Source of the DNA: Nonomuraea sp. NEAU-A123
GTDB lineage: Bacteria > Actinomycetota > Actinomycetes > Streptosporangiales > Streptosporangiaceae
Reading direction: 5' to 3'
Assembly: GCF_018603905.1 (NCBI RefSeq)
Contig: NZ_JAHFZZ010000015.1
Location: 124,001 to 188,000 of the forward strand
DNA length: 64,000 nt
Of the stretch, positions 58,334 to 64,000 are shown in pieces; the stretch's first letter is position 1, and each line of letters begins with the position of its first letter. The translations under genes and the position numbers were made by a program. The notes under the pieces were generated by a model. It was not told the origin of the DNA and did not search any database. It worked only from the letters and a program-made list of their open reading frames with translations.

Positions 58334-58477
58334 CTAGATCGGCTTGAGCGCCCAGAAGTGGGCGGCGACCTTGCCCTTGCCGGTGCGGCAGGGGGAGCCG
58401 GCCGGGGCGGCGCAGGAGGACATGGGGCAGTCGTGGGCCTCCACGCGGACGAAGTCGTCGTCGTGCACTCCGAGATC
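58334..58477 (-). pseudogene. Zinc-finger fragment of a recombinase/mobile-element protein
   Basis: The minus strand reads DLGVHDDDFVRVEAHDCPMS, then SCAAPAGSPCRTGKGKVAAH and FWALKPI before a TAG. The CPxxxCxxxxGxPCRTGKGK segment is the small zinc-finger found in actinomycete plasmid and transposon recombinase-type proteins. There is no start codon; it is the C-terminal end of a lost gene. The next remnant, to the right of the TetR cassette, is a Tn3 transposase fragment. Confidence 0.5.
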
Positions 58478-58550
58478 GTTTCATGGGTGCGTTTCACCCG
58501 CCCAGGGTGCTATGAAACAGCGGAAGTCCAGCATGTTCCCGGCCGGGGTG

Positions 58551-58582
58551 GCTGTTTCACAGGCGAGGGCCTATGAAACAGC
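58551..58582. repeat. 32-bp palindrome of GTTTCA-type repeats
   Basis: GCTGTTTCACAGGC, spacer GAGG, and GCCTATGAAACAGC pair at 13 of 14 positions. Further copies of GTTTCA or TGAAAC lie at about 58478, 58490 and 58512, partly in inverted orientation. This could be a recombinase site, a terminator, or the end of a lost element. Confidence 0.55.
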
Positions 58583-58659
58583 GACGATATCGGCTTGCTG
58601 TGTTGAGCGACTCGGGGTGTTCGTGCCAGGGCTCACTCGCCTGCGGAGCGGCTGACTGG

Positions 58660-59301
58660 TCAGGACGTGGGGCCGGAGTGCGCGGCAGGACCATGGATGA
58701 TCTGTTCCAGGCAGTCGCGGAACAGATCGTCGACGGTGCGGCCAGCCTGGAAGTACTCTGTCACGCCGGCCATCACGGTGGGGTACGCCCTGGCGTAGGC
58801 GGCCATGTCGAAGCCGTCCAGGGCGTCCGCGTCGGGGCGGCCGACCTGTTCCTCCAGGACGTAGCCGACGGTGAAGCGCAACACCGTCAACACGATCAGG
58901 CGAGCCTGCCGCAGGGGAATGCCCCGCCCGACCAGTGTGCTCATCGCCAGTTCGGAGATGGCGGCCATCTTGAGGGACAGTTGGGAGGCCGCGATGATCC
59001 GGGCTCCGTCCGGGTGGGCCAGCAGCGCGCGGCGCAGCCGCCCTGCCAGGCCGATCAGCCAGTCCTGCCAGCGCTCCTCCGGCGCGGGCGACGCCAGCTC
59101 GGGGAACTGCTGCTCAAGAATCGCCTCGGCGATCGCGGTGACCAGCGCCGCCTTGTTCGGGATGTGCCAGTAAAGGGTCGGCGACTGTACGCCAAGCCGG
59201 GCGGCCAGTTTGCGCGTGGTCACGCCGTCGAGACCCTCGGCGTCCAGTAGCGCGACGGCCTCGGTGACGATCCGCTGCTTGTCCAAAGCCAATTCCGGCA
59301 C
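58660..59301 (-). CDS. TetR-family repressor, TetR(class B)-like DNA-binding domain
   Basis: A 213-residue repressor close in form to the tetracycline repressor itself. LDKQRIVTEAVALLDAEGLD, GVTTRKLAARLGVQSPTLYW and HIPNKAALV align with Tn10 TetR, whose recognition helix is QPTLYWHV; only the Gln is Ser here. The C-terminal domain is TetR_C-like (GVTEYFQAGRTVDDLFRDCL). Two tandem sites with the exact Tn10 tetO core lie just upstream. Divergent from a His-rich small protein and an oxidoreductase, which it presumably represses. No tetA-type efflux pump is present. Confidence 0.9.
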   Translation of the reverse strand: MPELALDKQRIVTEAVALLDAEGLDGVTTRKLAARLGVQSPTLYWHIPNKAALVTAIAEAILEQQFPELASPAPEERWQDWLIGLAGRLRRALLAHPDGARIIAASQLSLKMAAISELAMSTLVGRGIPLRQARLIVLTVLRFTVGYVLEEQVGRPDADALDGFDMAAYARAYPTVMAGVTEYFQAGRTVDDLFRDCLEQIIHGPAAHSGPTS

Positions 59302-59314
59302 CTCCCTTCCGGAG

Positions 59315-59329
59315 TCTATCAGTGATAGA
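59315..59329. promoter_or_regulatory. tet operator-like site 1
   Basis: TCTATCA-G-TGATAGA, a perfect 15-base palindrome with the CTATCAGTGATAG core of Tn10 tetO2. It lies 14 bases upstream of the repressor start. Its centre is 19 bases from that of site 2. Confidence 0.85.
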
Positions 59330-59332
59330 GTC

Positions 59333-59349
59333 CTCTATCAGTGATAGAG
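59333..59349. promoter_or_regulatory. tet operator-like site 2
   Basis: CTCTATCA-G-TGATAGAG, a perfect 17-base palindrome with the same Tn10 tetO2 core, 25 bases upstream of the His-rich gene start. The pair covers both divergent promoters. Confidence 0.85.
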
Positions 59350-59373
59350 ACTCACGCGCCAGAGGAGGCAACG

Positions 59374-59622
59374 ATGAGACACCCGCACTCGCTTCGCGAC
59401 CTGCTGCACTGGGCGACCCATCGCATTCCGGGGGTTCCCGCGCACATCGAGCGGCCGACCGGGCACCAGGGCCAGGCCCGCCACGGCCATGGGTGGCGGC
59501 GCTCGCTCACGCACCACCGTTCGCACCACCACGGGTTCAACCACTCGCCGGCCCGTCCGCCTCGCGTCCTGGTGGCGTGGCAGACGCGGATCGCCCGCTT
59601 GTTCGGTCAGGAGCTGGGATGA
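59374..59622 (+). CDS. Small His-rich protein, first gene of the TetR-controlled transcript
   Basis: An 82-residue basic protein with 14 histidines (MRHPHSLRDLLHWATHRIPG, SLTHHRSHHHGFNHS) and no membrane segment; family not recognised. AGAGGAGG is placed ideally before ATG 59374, and the stop at 59620-59622 overlaps the oxidoreductase start ATG 59619, so translation is coupled. The histidines could bind a metal, or the frame may mainly act as a leader for the downstream gene. Confidence 0.6.
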   Translation: MRHPHSLRDLLHWATHRIPGVPAHIERPTGHQGQARHGHGWRRSLTHHRSHHHGFNHSPARPPRVLVAWQTRIARLFGQELG

Positions 59623-60578
59623 AGGCAGCGGTGCTCCACGAGGCCGGCGGCATCCCGCGCTATGAGGACTTCCCCGATCCGGTGGCCGGCGACGGCGAGG
59701 TGATCATCGATGTCAAGGCGGTCGCCGTCGAGAACGTCGACAAGGCGATCGCGGCCGGTACGCACTACGCCAGCGAGAAGTACATCGGTCAGCTTCCGGT
59801 GATCCCTGTCTTCGACGGCATCGGCGCCCTCCCGGACGGCACGCTCGTCGGGTTCGGCAACATCCGCCTGCCCTACGGCGCGCTCGCCGAGAAGGCCGTG
59901 GTGCCCCAGGGCTCCTACATGCCGATCCCCGACGGCATCGACCCGGCCGTGGTAGCGGTGATGGCCTCGGCCGTCACCGCGATGTCGATGAAGACGGCCG
60001 CGGGGTTCGTTGCCGGGGAGACGGTGCTGGTGCAGGGCGCCACCGGGGTCGCCGGGCGGCTCGCGGTCAAGGTGGCCCGGCTGCTGGGCGCCGGCCGGAT
60101 CGTGGCCACCGGCCGCGACGACAACCAGTTGCGCGAGGTGCAGGCCATCGGAGCCGACACGGTGATCAACACCGCGGTCTCCGACGAGGCGCTGGCGCAG
60201 GCGTATCTCGACGCCAGGGGGGACGGCTACGACGTCGTCGTGGACTACCTGTGGGGCAGGCCCAGCGAGATCCTGCTGCGCGCCCTGGTGCCGCGGTCGT
60301 TCGCGTTCGGCAAGCCGACCCGGGTGGTCCAGATCGGCGAGTCGGTCGGCACCGAGGTCGCCATCGCCGGGTCGAGCCTGCGCACCTCCGGCGTGGAGAT
60401 CTACGGCGCGGCCAAGGGCCTCGACCCGCAGACCATGGACGAGGCGTACCAGCAGGTCGTGACGTGGACGCGGTCCGGCGAGCTCACCTTCGACGTGGAG
60501 AAGGTCCCGCTGAGCGACATCGCGACCGCCTGGCAGCGAACCGACCTCAAAGGCAGGCGACTCGTCGTGATGCCATGA
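59619..60578 (+). CDS. MDR-superfamily NADPH oxidoreductase (quinone reductase-like)
   Basis: A 319-residue zinc-independent MDR oxidoreductase: KAAVLHEAGGIPRYEDFPDP, IDVKAVAVENVDKAIAAG, VLVQGATGVAGRLAVKVARL (nucleotide loop) and YDVVVDYLWGRPSEILLRAL, ending GELTFDVEKVPLSDI. It would reduce a quinone or enone. ATG 59619 has CAGGAGCTGGG upstream and overlaps the His-rich gene stop. Under TetR-type control with tet-like operators, it may modify the inducing compound (inference). Confidence 0.9.
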   Translation: MKAAVLHEAGGIPRYEDFPDPVAGDGEVIIDVKAVAVENVDKAIAAGTHYASEKYIGQLPVIPVFDGIGALPDGTLVGFGNIRLPYGALAEKAVVPQGSYMPIPDGIDPAVVAVMASAVTAMSMKTAAGFVAGETVLVQGATGVAGRLAVKVARLLGAGRIVATGRDDNQLREVQAIGADTVINTAVSDEALAQAYLDARGDGYDVVVDYLWGRPSEILLRALVPRSFAFGKPTRVVQIGESVGTEVAIAGSSLRTSGVEIYGAAKGLDPQTMDEAYQQVVTWTRSGELTFDVEKVPLSDIATAWQRTDLKGRRLVVMP

Positions 60579-61090
60579 CCGGCCCGCGCCGACGACATAC
60601 CAGCGATGATCACCGGTCAGCGTTCCGTCGCCGTCCCCACCCACGACGTCGACGGAACCGTCTCCGAGCGGCGGTGCCTAGCCCCAGCGGCCGCGGCCAC
60701 GATCCGGGGCCCCACGAGGCGATCACATAGCGGCCCTGGGCAGCTGAGATGGGGCGTGCCCGAGCCACGGCAGCGTGCACAGCTGGACCAGCATGCCCAG
60801 CCGGTCGACCGGGCCCCACCCCTTGCCCGGATCGACGAACGCCATGTCAGCCGACGTCGGCGTGAAATACCGGGCTGCTCCAACTGCTCCTCGGAGAACA
60901 TCTTCTCTGACAACGCACCACCCCACGTGCCGTACCGGACGAAACCGGAACGAACGTAGCGGCAGTGATCACCAACCCGTCAAACGCGTCCATTTCCGCA
61001 GGTCAGACAGCACTTCGTTGGAAATTTCTTCATTGCTACTGGGACCCCCTGTGAGGTAACGGTCGGCGGGGATCCAGCCGACGGGCTCGC
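60579..61090. other. Gene-free region with transposase and other coding remnants
   Basis: No intact gene. It contains a Tn3 transposase N-terminal fragment (60723-60912) and an orphan minus-strand frame (60969 to about 61115) reading WVVSEPVGWIPADRYLTGG, then PSSNEEISNEVLSDLRKWTR and a stop. The latter looks protein-coding and appears to continue, one base out of register, from the small frame that starts at 61168. Confidence 0.5.
60723..60912 (-). pseudogene. Tn3-family transposase N-terminal (DUF4158) remnant
   Basis: Minus-strand pieces MFSEEQLEQ and, one frame away, ARYFTPTSADMAFVDPGKG, WGPVDRLGMLVQLCTLPWLG and HAPSQLPRAAM follow the DUF4158 domain at the N-terminus of Tn3-type transposases (ARYFxLxxADxAFV...RLGxxVQLCTLPWLG). 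A frameshift and a stop after about 60 residues show it is dead. It borders the TetR/oxidoreductase cassette. Confidence 0.55.
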
Positions 61091-61168
61091 TCACGACCCA
61101 GGGGCTGTGATGGCGCAGCCGTAGGGCTGGTCGCCCGGCACGGGTTCGGCGACCAGCCCGCTGCTCAT
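61091..61168 (-). CDS. Very small ORF coupled to hemC, probably frameshifted
   Basis: ATG 61168 overlaps the hemC stop (ATGA). The frame encodes 25 residues, MSSGLVAEPVPGDQPYGCAI then TAPGS and a stop. A one-base shift near 61100 would continue into WVVSEPVGWIPADRYLTGG to a stop at 60969, giving about 66 residues. Whether the short or the joined product exists is unclear. A perfect hairpin (61124-61159) lies inside it. Confidence 0.35.
   Translation of the reverse strand: MSSGLVAEPVPGDQPYGCAITAPGS
61124..61159 (-). terminator. Perfect 12-bp hairpin just after hemC
   Basis: GGGCTGGTCGCC (61124-61135) and GGCGACCAGCCC (61148-61159) pair perfectly around a 12-base loop, six bases after the hemC stop. 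No T-tract follows. It could terminate hemC or attenuate the coupled small frame that overlaps it. Confidence 0.5.
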
Positions 61169-62163
61169 TTCCGAGTCGCGGTGATCAGATGGCGGGCGCC
61201 CTGGTGGAGCAGGTCCGAGGCGACGCGGGAGCCGAGGGTGGCCGGGTCGCCCGGATCGCCCCACAGGTGGGCGCGGACGAACTGGGAGCCGTCGCGGTCG
61301 AACACCATCCCGTACAGCGACATCTGCCCGTCCGACGTGGTGGAGGCGTATCCGGCGATGGGGCTGTTGCAGTGGCCGCGCAACATGTGCAGCATCGTGC
61401 GCTCGGCCAGGATGTGCGCGGCCGTGGCGGGGTGGTTGAGCTCGTCGAGCAGCCGCGTGACGGCGTCGTCGGCGGTACGAGCCTGGATGCCGATCACTCC
61501 TGCGCCGACGGCGGGGACCATGGAGACGATCCCGCTGTCCGCCGGGTGGAACTCCGGCGGCAGAACCTCGTAGTGCCGATCCAGGGCGTCGATCCGGCCG
61601 AGGCCGGCGCGGGCGAGGATGAGCGCGGCGTACTTGGTGTCCTCGTCCAGCTTGGCCAGGCGGCTGTTGACGTTGCCTCGGATGCGTTCGGTCCGCAGGT
61701 CGGGCCGGTACATGTGGAGTTGAGCACGGCGGCGGACGGAACTCGTGCCGATGATGGAGCCCTGGGGGAGTTCTGCAAGGGGCGTGCCGTCGCGGGTGAC
61801 GACGACATCGTGGACGTCCTCGCGTTCGAGGTAGGCGCCGAACGCGGTCCCTTGGGGAAGGGGGACGTCGCCGGGGACGTCCTTCATGCAGTGCACGGCG
61901 ATATCGACCTGAGCCGACGTCAGGGAGCGGTCGATCTCCTTGGTGAAGTTGCCCTTCCCTCCCAGCTCGGTCAGGTCGCCGGGCCACAGGTCGGCGCTGG
62001 TGGTCATCGGCACCACCTCGACGGCTAGGCCCGGTACCCGCTTGTGGATCCGGTCGCGGACGTCGTTGGCTTGGTACAGGGCCATGGGTGAGCTACGTGT
62101 GCCGACCCGCAGCGGCCGGTCGGGGAACGTATCGCTCAGCAAGTTGATCAAGGCGTCGGTCAT
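61165..62163 (-). CDS. hemC: Hydroxymethylbilane synthase (porphobilinogen deaminase), stand-alone copy
   Basis: A 332-residue HemC that joins four porphobilinogens into hydroxymethylbilane. LRVGTRSSPMALYQANDVRD, GGKGNFTKEIDRSL, VHCMKDVPGDVP (catalytic Asp), GTSSVRRRAQL, IRGNVNSRLAKL and the dipyrromethane-attachment Cys in MLRGHCNSPIAGYAS are present. Several positions differ from the common forms (RSSPMA for RGSPLA, CMKDVP for SLKDLP), so it seems a divergent paralogue. No other haem gene is near, which suggests a specialised or horizontally acquired copy rather than the housekeeping one. Confidence 0.9.
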   Translation of the reverse strand: MTDALINLLSDTFPDRPLRVGTRSSPMALYQANDVRDRIHKRVPGLAVEVVPMTTSADLWPGDLTELGGKGNFTKEIDRSLTSAQVDIAVHCMKDVPGDVPLPQGTAFGAYLEREDVHDVVVTRDGTPLAELPQGSIIGTSSVRRRAQLHMYRPDLRTERIRGNVNSRLAKLDEDTKYAALILARAGLGRIDALDRHYEVLPPEFHPADSGIVSMVPAVGAGVIGIQARTADDAVTRLLDELNHPATAAHILAERTMLHMLRGHCNSPIAGYASTTSDGQMSLYGMVFDRDGSQFVRAHLWGDPGDPATLGSRVASDLLHQGARHLITATRK

Positions 62164-62417
62164 GATGGTCTTCCGGTCAGTCGAGGTAGATGGCGAGCCT
62201 ACGACCCTGGGAGAGGGGAAGGGCGACGAATGGGAGTGAGGCTCGCGAGCCGCCTCACGGCCTGTTCACCCCTGCTTCGGGTCTGGACGCCCCGGCCTGG
62301 TCTTCTTGTTGCCGTCGCACCGGATGGCCCGCCGAAGCCGCCGCGACCGCAGCTCGGCGCATAACGGCCGCTGGACCTCCAGTCGGCCGGGACCCGTTTG
62401 CGCGTTCAGAGACGATG

Positions 62418-62437
62418 CCGCAGTAGCCATTCGGTAG
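62418..62437. repeat. Dispersed 20-bp repeat, copy B
   Basis: CCGCAGTAGCCATTCGGTAG, matching the consensus at 16 of 20 bases, in the 291-base space between hemC and the next gene. Nothing else recognisable lies in that space. Confidence 0.4.
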
Positions 62438-62454
62438 CACAATCGTCGACGAGA

Positions 62455-63078
62455 TCAACTGAACGTAGGAATCGTGACGGGTGCATCTAGCGGCAGGCCG
62501 AAAACCCATCGTGCTTCTTCACGCACTGCCTCCGATGTTTCCCGCCCGTCGCCGGACAGTTCCAGAGCCCGAGGCGCGCCGTCGGGAGAGAACATCTTGC
62601 GTATCGAGGAGGAATACAAGGCACCATCCTCACTCTCTTGCACATGCACCACGCTGAAGCGCCCATCGGCGGGCTGCACTGTCAAAAGCAGCGGAAGGAT
62701 AGCGCCTCCACCCTCGATGAGCACGTTCCCGGAACGGGCAAGTTCCTCGCACCCGGCCACGAGTCCGAGCAGCAACTGATGATCTCTCCGGCGGACCTCT
62801 ATGAGTTCTTCGTGGCAGAACATCTTGGGGTTCAACTCTGGTCTTTCGGAGGCAAGAACAACTCCGACGCGGTCACTATCTTTCTCCAGGTAGCGGTCAG
62901 CAACCTCCAGGAGGGTCGCACGCATCCCCGGGTTGACGGAAATCACCTCCTCTGGAGCGGTGCCGGCAACATCCGACGCGAACAGCCGCGGCACCACCCA
63001 AACCGTGCCCGCGATCGCAAGCACGACAGCGATCATCGCCCATAACACCGGCCGTCGACTTGACAACGTCATTTGCAT
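62455..63078 (-). CDS. Membrane-anchored hypothetical protein
   Basis: A 207-residue protein with one N-terminal membrane helix (about residues 11-32, LWAMIAVVLAIAGTVWVVP) and an extracytoplasmic domain (GMRATLLEVADRYLEKDSDR, HEELIEVRRRDHQLLLGLVA, IEGGGAILPLLLTVQPADG, FSVVHVQESEDGALYSSSIR). Two cysteines (MFCHEE, AGCEEL) may pair. ATG 63078 or ATG 63072. Family not recognised; no clear functional link to hemC downstream. Confidence 0.65.
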   Translation of the reverse strand: MQMTLSSRRPVLWAMIAVVLAIAGTVWVVPRLFASDVAGTAPEEVISVNPGMRATLLEVADRYLEKDSDRVGVVLASERPELNPKMFCHEELIEVRRRDHQLLLGLVAGCEELARSGNVLIEGGGAILPLLLTVQPADGRFSVVHVQESEDGALYSSSIRKMFSPDGAPRALELSGDGRETSEAVREEARWVFGLPLDAPVTIPTFS

Positions 63079-63223
63079 CCCAGGCGGTTGTGACGAGGCA
63101 GGAAAGTGGGCATCTTATCCGTTTCCAAGACACGTAGCGGCGCCCATGTACCTCAGCCAAGCGAACGGACCGTGCTTCGCCGGTGATCAGGCCCACGGGG
63201 AGGTGACGCCGGGACCACCGAGC

Positions 63224-63243
63224 CCGCGGTACCCGTTCGGAAC
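63224..63243. repeat. Dispersed 20-bp repeat, copy C
   Basis: CCGCGGTACCCGTTCGGAAC, one mismatch from the consensus. Confidence 0.5.
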
Positions 63244-63348
63244 ATTGCTTATTCCCATTCACGCGACCCCACGGCATGACGGCACATTTCTTCCCAGCCT
63301 CTGACCGCATCGCTGGTGCCACGGATCTCCGCGTTTCGGGCTCAAATC

Positions 63349-63548
63349 GAAACCTCTAGCGGCCCGAAGTCGCCACTCGTGGCCGTGCGAGCCTCGGCGT
63401 AGTGTGCGGGGTCGGCCTTGATCCGCGCGGTCGCCCTCCAGCTCGCGATGACCTCCTGATTGGTGGCATCGACATCCAACTCGGCCGCGGTGGGATCATG
63501 CTTGATCAAGGCAAGGAACAGCCGGGACGCGGTGGCCAGCCCGGGTAG
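63349..63548 (-). pseudogene. C-terminal fragment of an unknown protein
   Basis: The minus strand reads LPGLATASRLFLALIKHDPT, AAELDVDATNQEVIASWRAT, ARIKADPAHYAEARTATSGD and FGPL before a stop. Composition is clearly coding, but there is no start. The RIKADPAHYAEAR part recurs as RIKADPAYYAEAR at 58258-58302. Family not recognised. Confidence 0.5.
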
Positions 63549-63680
63549 TGATCATCCAGTAGAGGCTCAGACAGCACTACAAGATCTTCCGGCGGTTCAT
63601 ACGTCGCGATCTCTTGGCGACGAGTTCACTCGCCGGCAGGCGCGATGCCCACTGGACAGGAGACCCCGGCACCGCAGATG

Positions 63681-63700
63681 CCGCAGTACCCGTTTGGAAC
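63681..63700. repeat. Dispersed 20-bp repeat, copy D
   Basis: CCGCAGTACCCGTTTGGAAC, one mismatch from the consensus, 113 bases upstream of the GDSL-type gene; copy A lies at a similar distance (111 bases) before the frameshifted TIM-barrel gene. Confidence 0.5.
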
Positions 63701-63812
63701 CTTGAATGCGTCGGCCCAGAGTCGGGCAGACACAAAGCGGGAAAAGGGACATACAAAATGCGAAATCTGCTCAGTCACAACGCATTCGATATTGCCACCA
63801 TACGATGTCGAC

Positions 63813-64000
63813 ATGAAATCATTACTAGCGGCCCTAACCGTCGGCACGGTGAGTGTCTTATCCACTACGGTCGCCGCTTCAGCCGACTCCACTGCATTCA
63901 CCACATCACTGAACGTGGTGGCGATGGGCGACTCCTACGGATCCGGCACCGGCGCCGGTGACTACGAACCGGGCACCACAGGAAGCTGCTTTCGCAGCGC
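63813..64000 (+). CDS. Secreted GDSL/SGNH hydrolase, 5' part only
   Basis: Only the first 62 residues are inside the window. MKSLLAALTVGTVSVLSTTV then AASA forms a signal peptide (cleavage about residue 24), followed by LNVVAMGDSYGSGTGAGDYE, the GDSxxxGxG block that carries the nucleophile Ser of SGNH lipases/esterases, and a Cys in TTGSCFRS that usually pairs in the Streptomyces-type secreted lipases. No ribosome-binding site precedes ATG 63813, so the message may be leaderless. The gene runs off the right edge. Confidence 0.82.
   Translation, partial: MKSLLAALTVGTVSVLSTTVAASADSTAFTTSLNVVAMGDSYGSGTGAGDYEPGTTGSCFRS

Larger units (their letters stand above)
58258..58659. other. Gene-free region with mobile-element remnants
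   Basis: Contains, from left to right, a 45-base fragment repeated at 63391-63431 (minus strand RIKADPAYYAEAR), a zinc-finger remnant (58334-58477), and a cluster of GTTTCA/TGAAAC motifs including a 32-base palindrome (58551-58582). No intact gene was found. Confidence 0.6.
63079..63812. other. Gene-free region with repeats and a coding remnant
   Basis: This 734-base stretch has no intact gene. It carries copies C and D of the 20-bp repeat and a minus-strand remnant at 63349-63548. The final 110 bases before the GDSL gene are AT-richer and probably hold its promoter, but no clear -35/-10 pair was found. Confidence 0.6.

Noticed and set aside
58478..58582. Spaced TGAAAC repeats considered as a CRISPR-like array
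   Set aside because: Units are too short, occur in both orientations and have irregular spacing; no cas genes are near.
1..64000. tRNA, rRNA, tmRNA or known riboswitch
   Set aside because: No cloverleaf-like segment with a GTTCGA-type loop in the right context and no recognisable riboswitch core was seen; a covariance-model scan would be needed to exclude small RNAs.

Overview
The window is very GC-rich, uses many GTG starts and GTGA/ATGA start-stop overlaps, and is full of TetR, GntR, ArsR, HxlR and LuxR regulators. With a KorB-type ferredoxin oxidoreductase at the left edge this points to a filamentous actinomycete chromosome, most likely in or near the Streptosporangiales (an inference from gene style; no rRNA or tRNA is present to confirm it).

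Positions 1-1051 hold korB. Positions 1125-28772 are one large surface-polysaccharide (capsule/exopolysaccharide) locus: an initiating polyprenyl glycosylphosphotransferase, a complete dTDP-deoxysugar set (rmlA, rmlB, rmlD and two rmlC-like epimerases), a second nucleotide-sugar branch (cytidylyltransferase, C-methyltransferase, epimerase, PIG-L deacetylase, DUF4910 protein), four glycosyltransferase genes, a Wzx-type flippase, an O-antigen-ligase/polymerase-like protein, two Wzz-like chain-length proteins, an acyltransferase, and two membrane-anchored TIM-barrel paralogues. Most genes are translationally coupled, and most convergent pairs overlap tail to tail.

Positions 29043-49588 are accessory chromosome: small enzymes and stress or detoxification genes, each next to its own regulator (EamA exporter with GntR, quinone reductase with ArsR, SDR with TetR, hydrolase with a winged-helix regulator, NAD(P)-binding reductase with HxlR), an S9 peptidase, a clan GH-A-like glycosidase, and an ECF sigma factor / CU044_5270 / CDP-alcohol phosphatidyltransferase operon. 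Several intergenic spaces carry clear palindromic operators. Several genes are broken (YCII, internally deleted oxidoreductase, frameshifted secreted protein).

Positions 49994-52841 hold the most unusual pair: a 130-residue protein with ubiquitin-like beta-grasp features and a C-terminal Gly-Gly, one base upstream of a DUF4132 protein. A histidine kinase/response regulator pair and a DUF2306 membrane protein follow.

Positions 55500-64000 are a decayed, recombination-prone region: poly-G hairpins, a nucleotidyltransferase antitoxin-like gene with a broken HEPN partner, a frameshifted TIM-barrel gene, remnants of a recombinase-type zinc finger and a Tn3 transposase flanking a TetR/oxidoreductase cassette with two Tn10-like tet operators, a stand-alone hemC, four copies of a 20-bp repeat, and the start of a secreted GDSL/SGNH hydrolase cut by the window edge. 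No CRISPR array, rRNA, tRNA or intact insertion sequence was seen.
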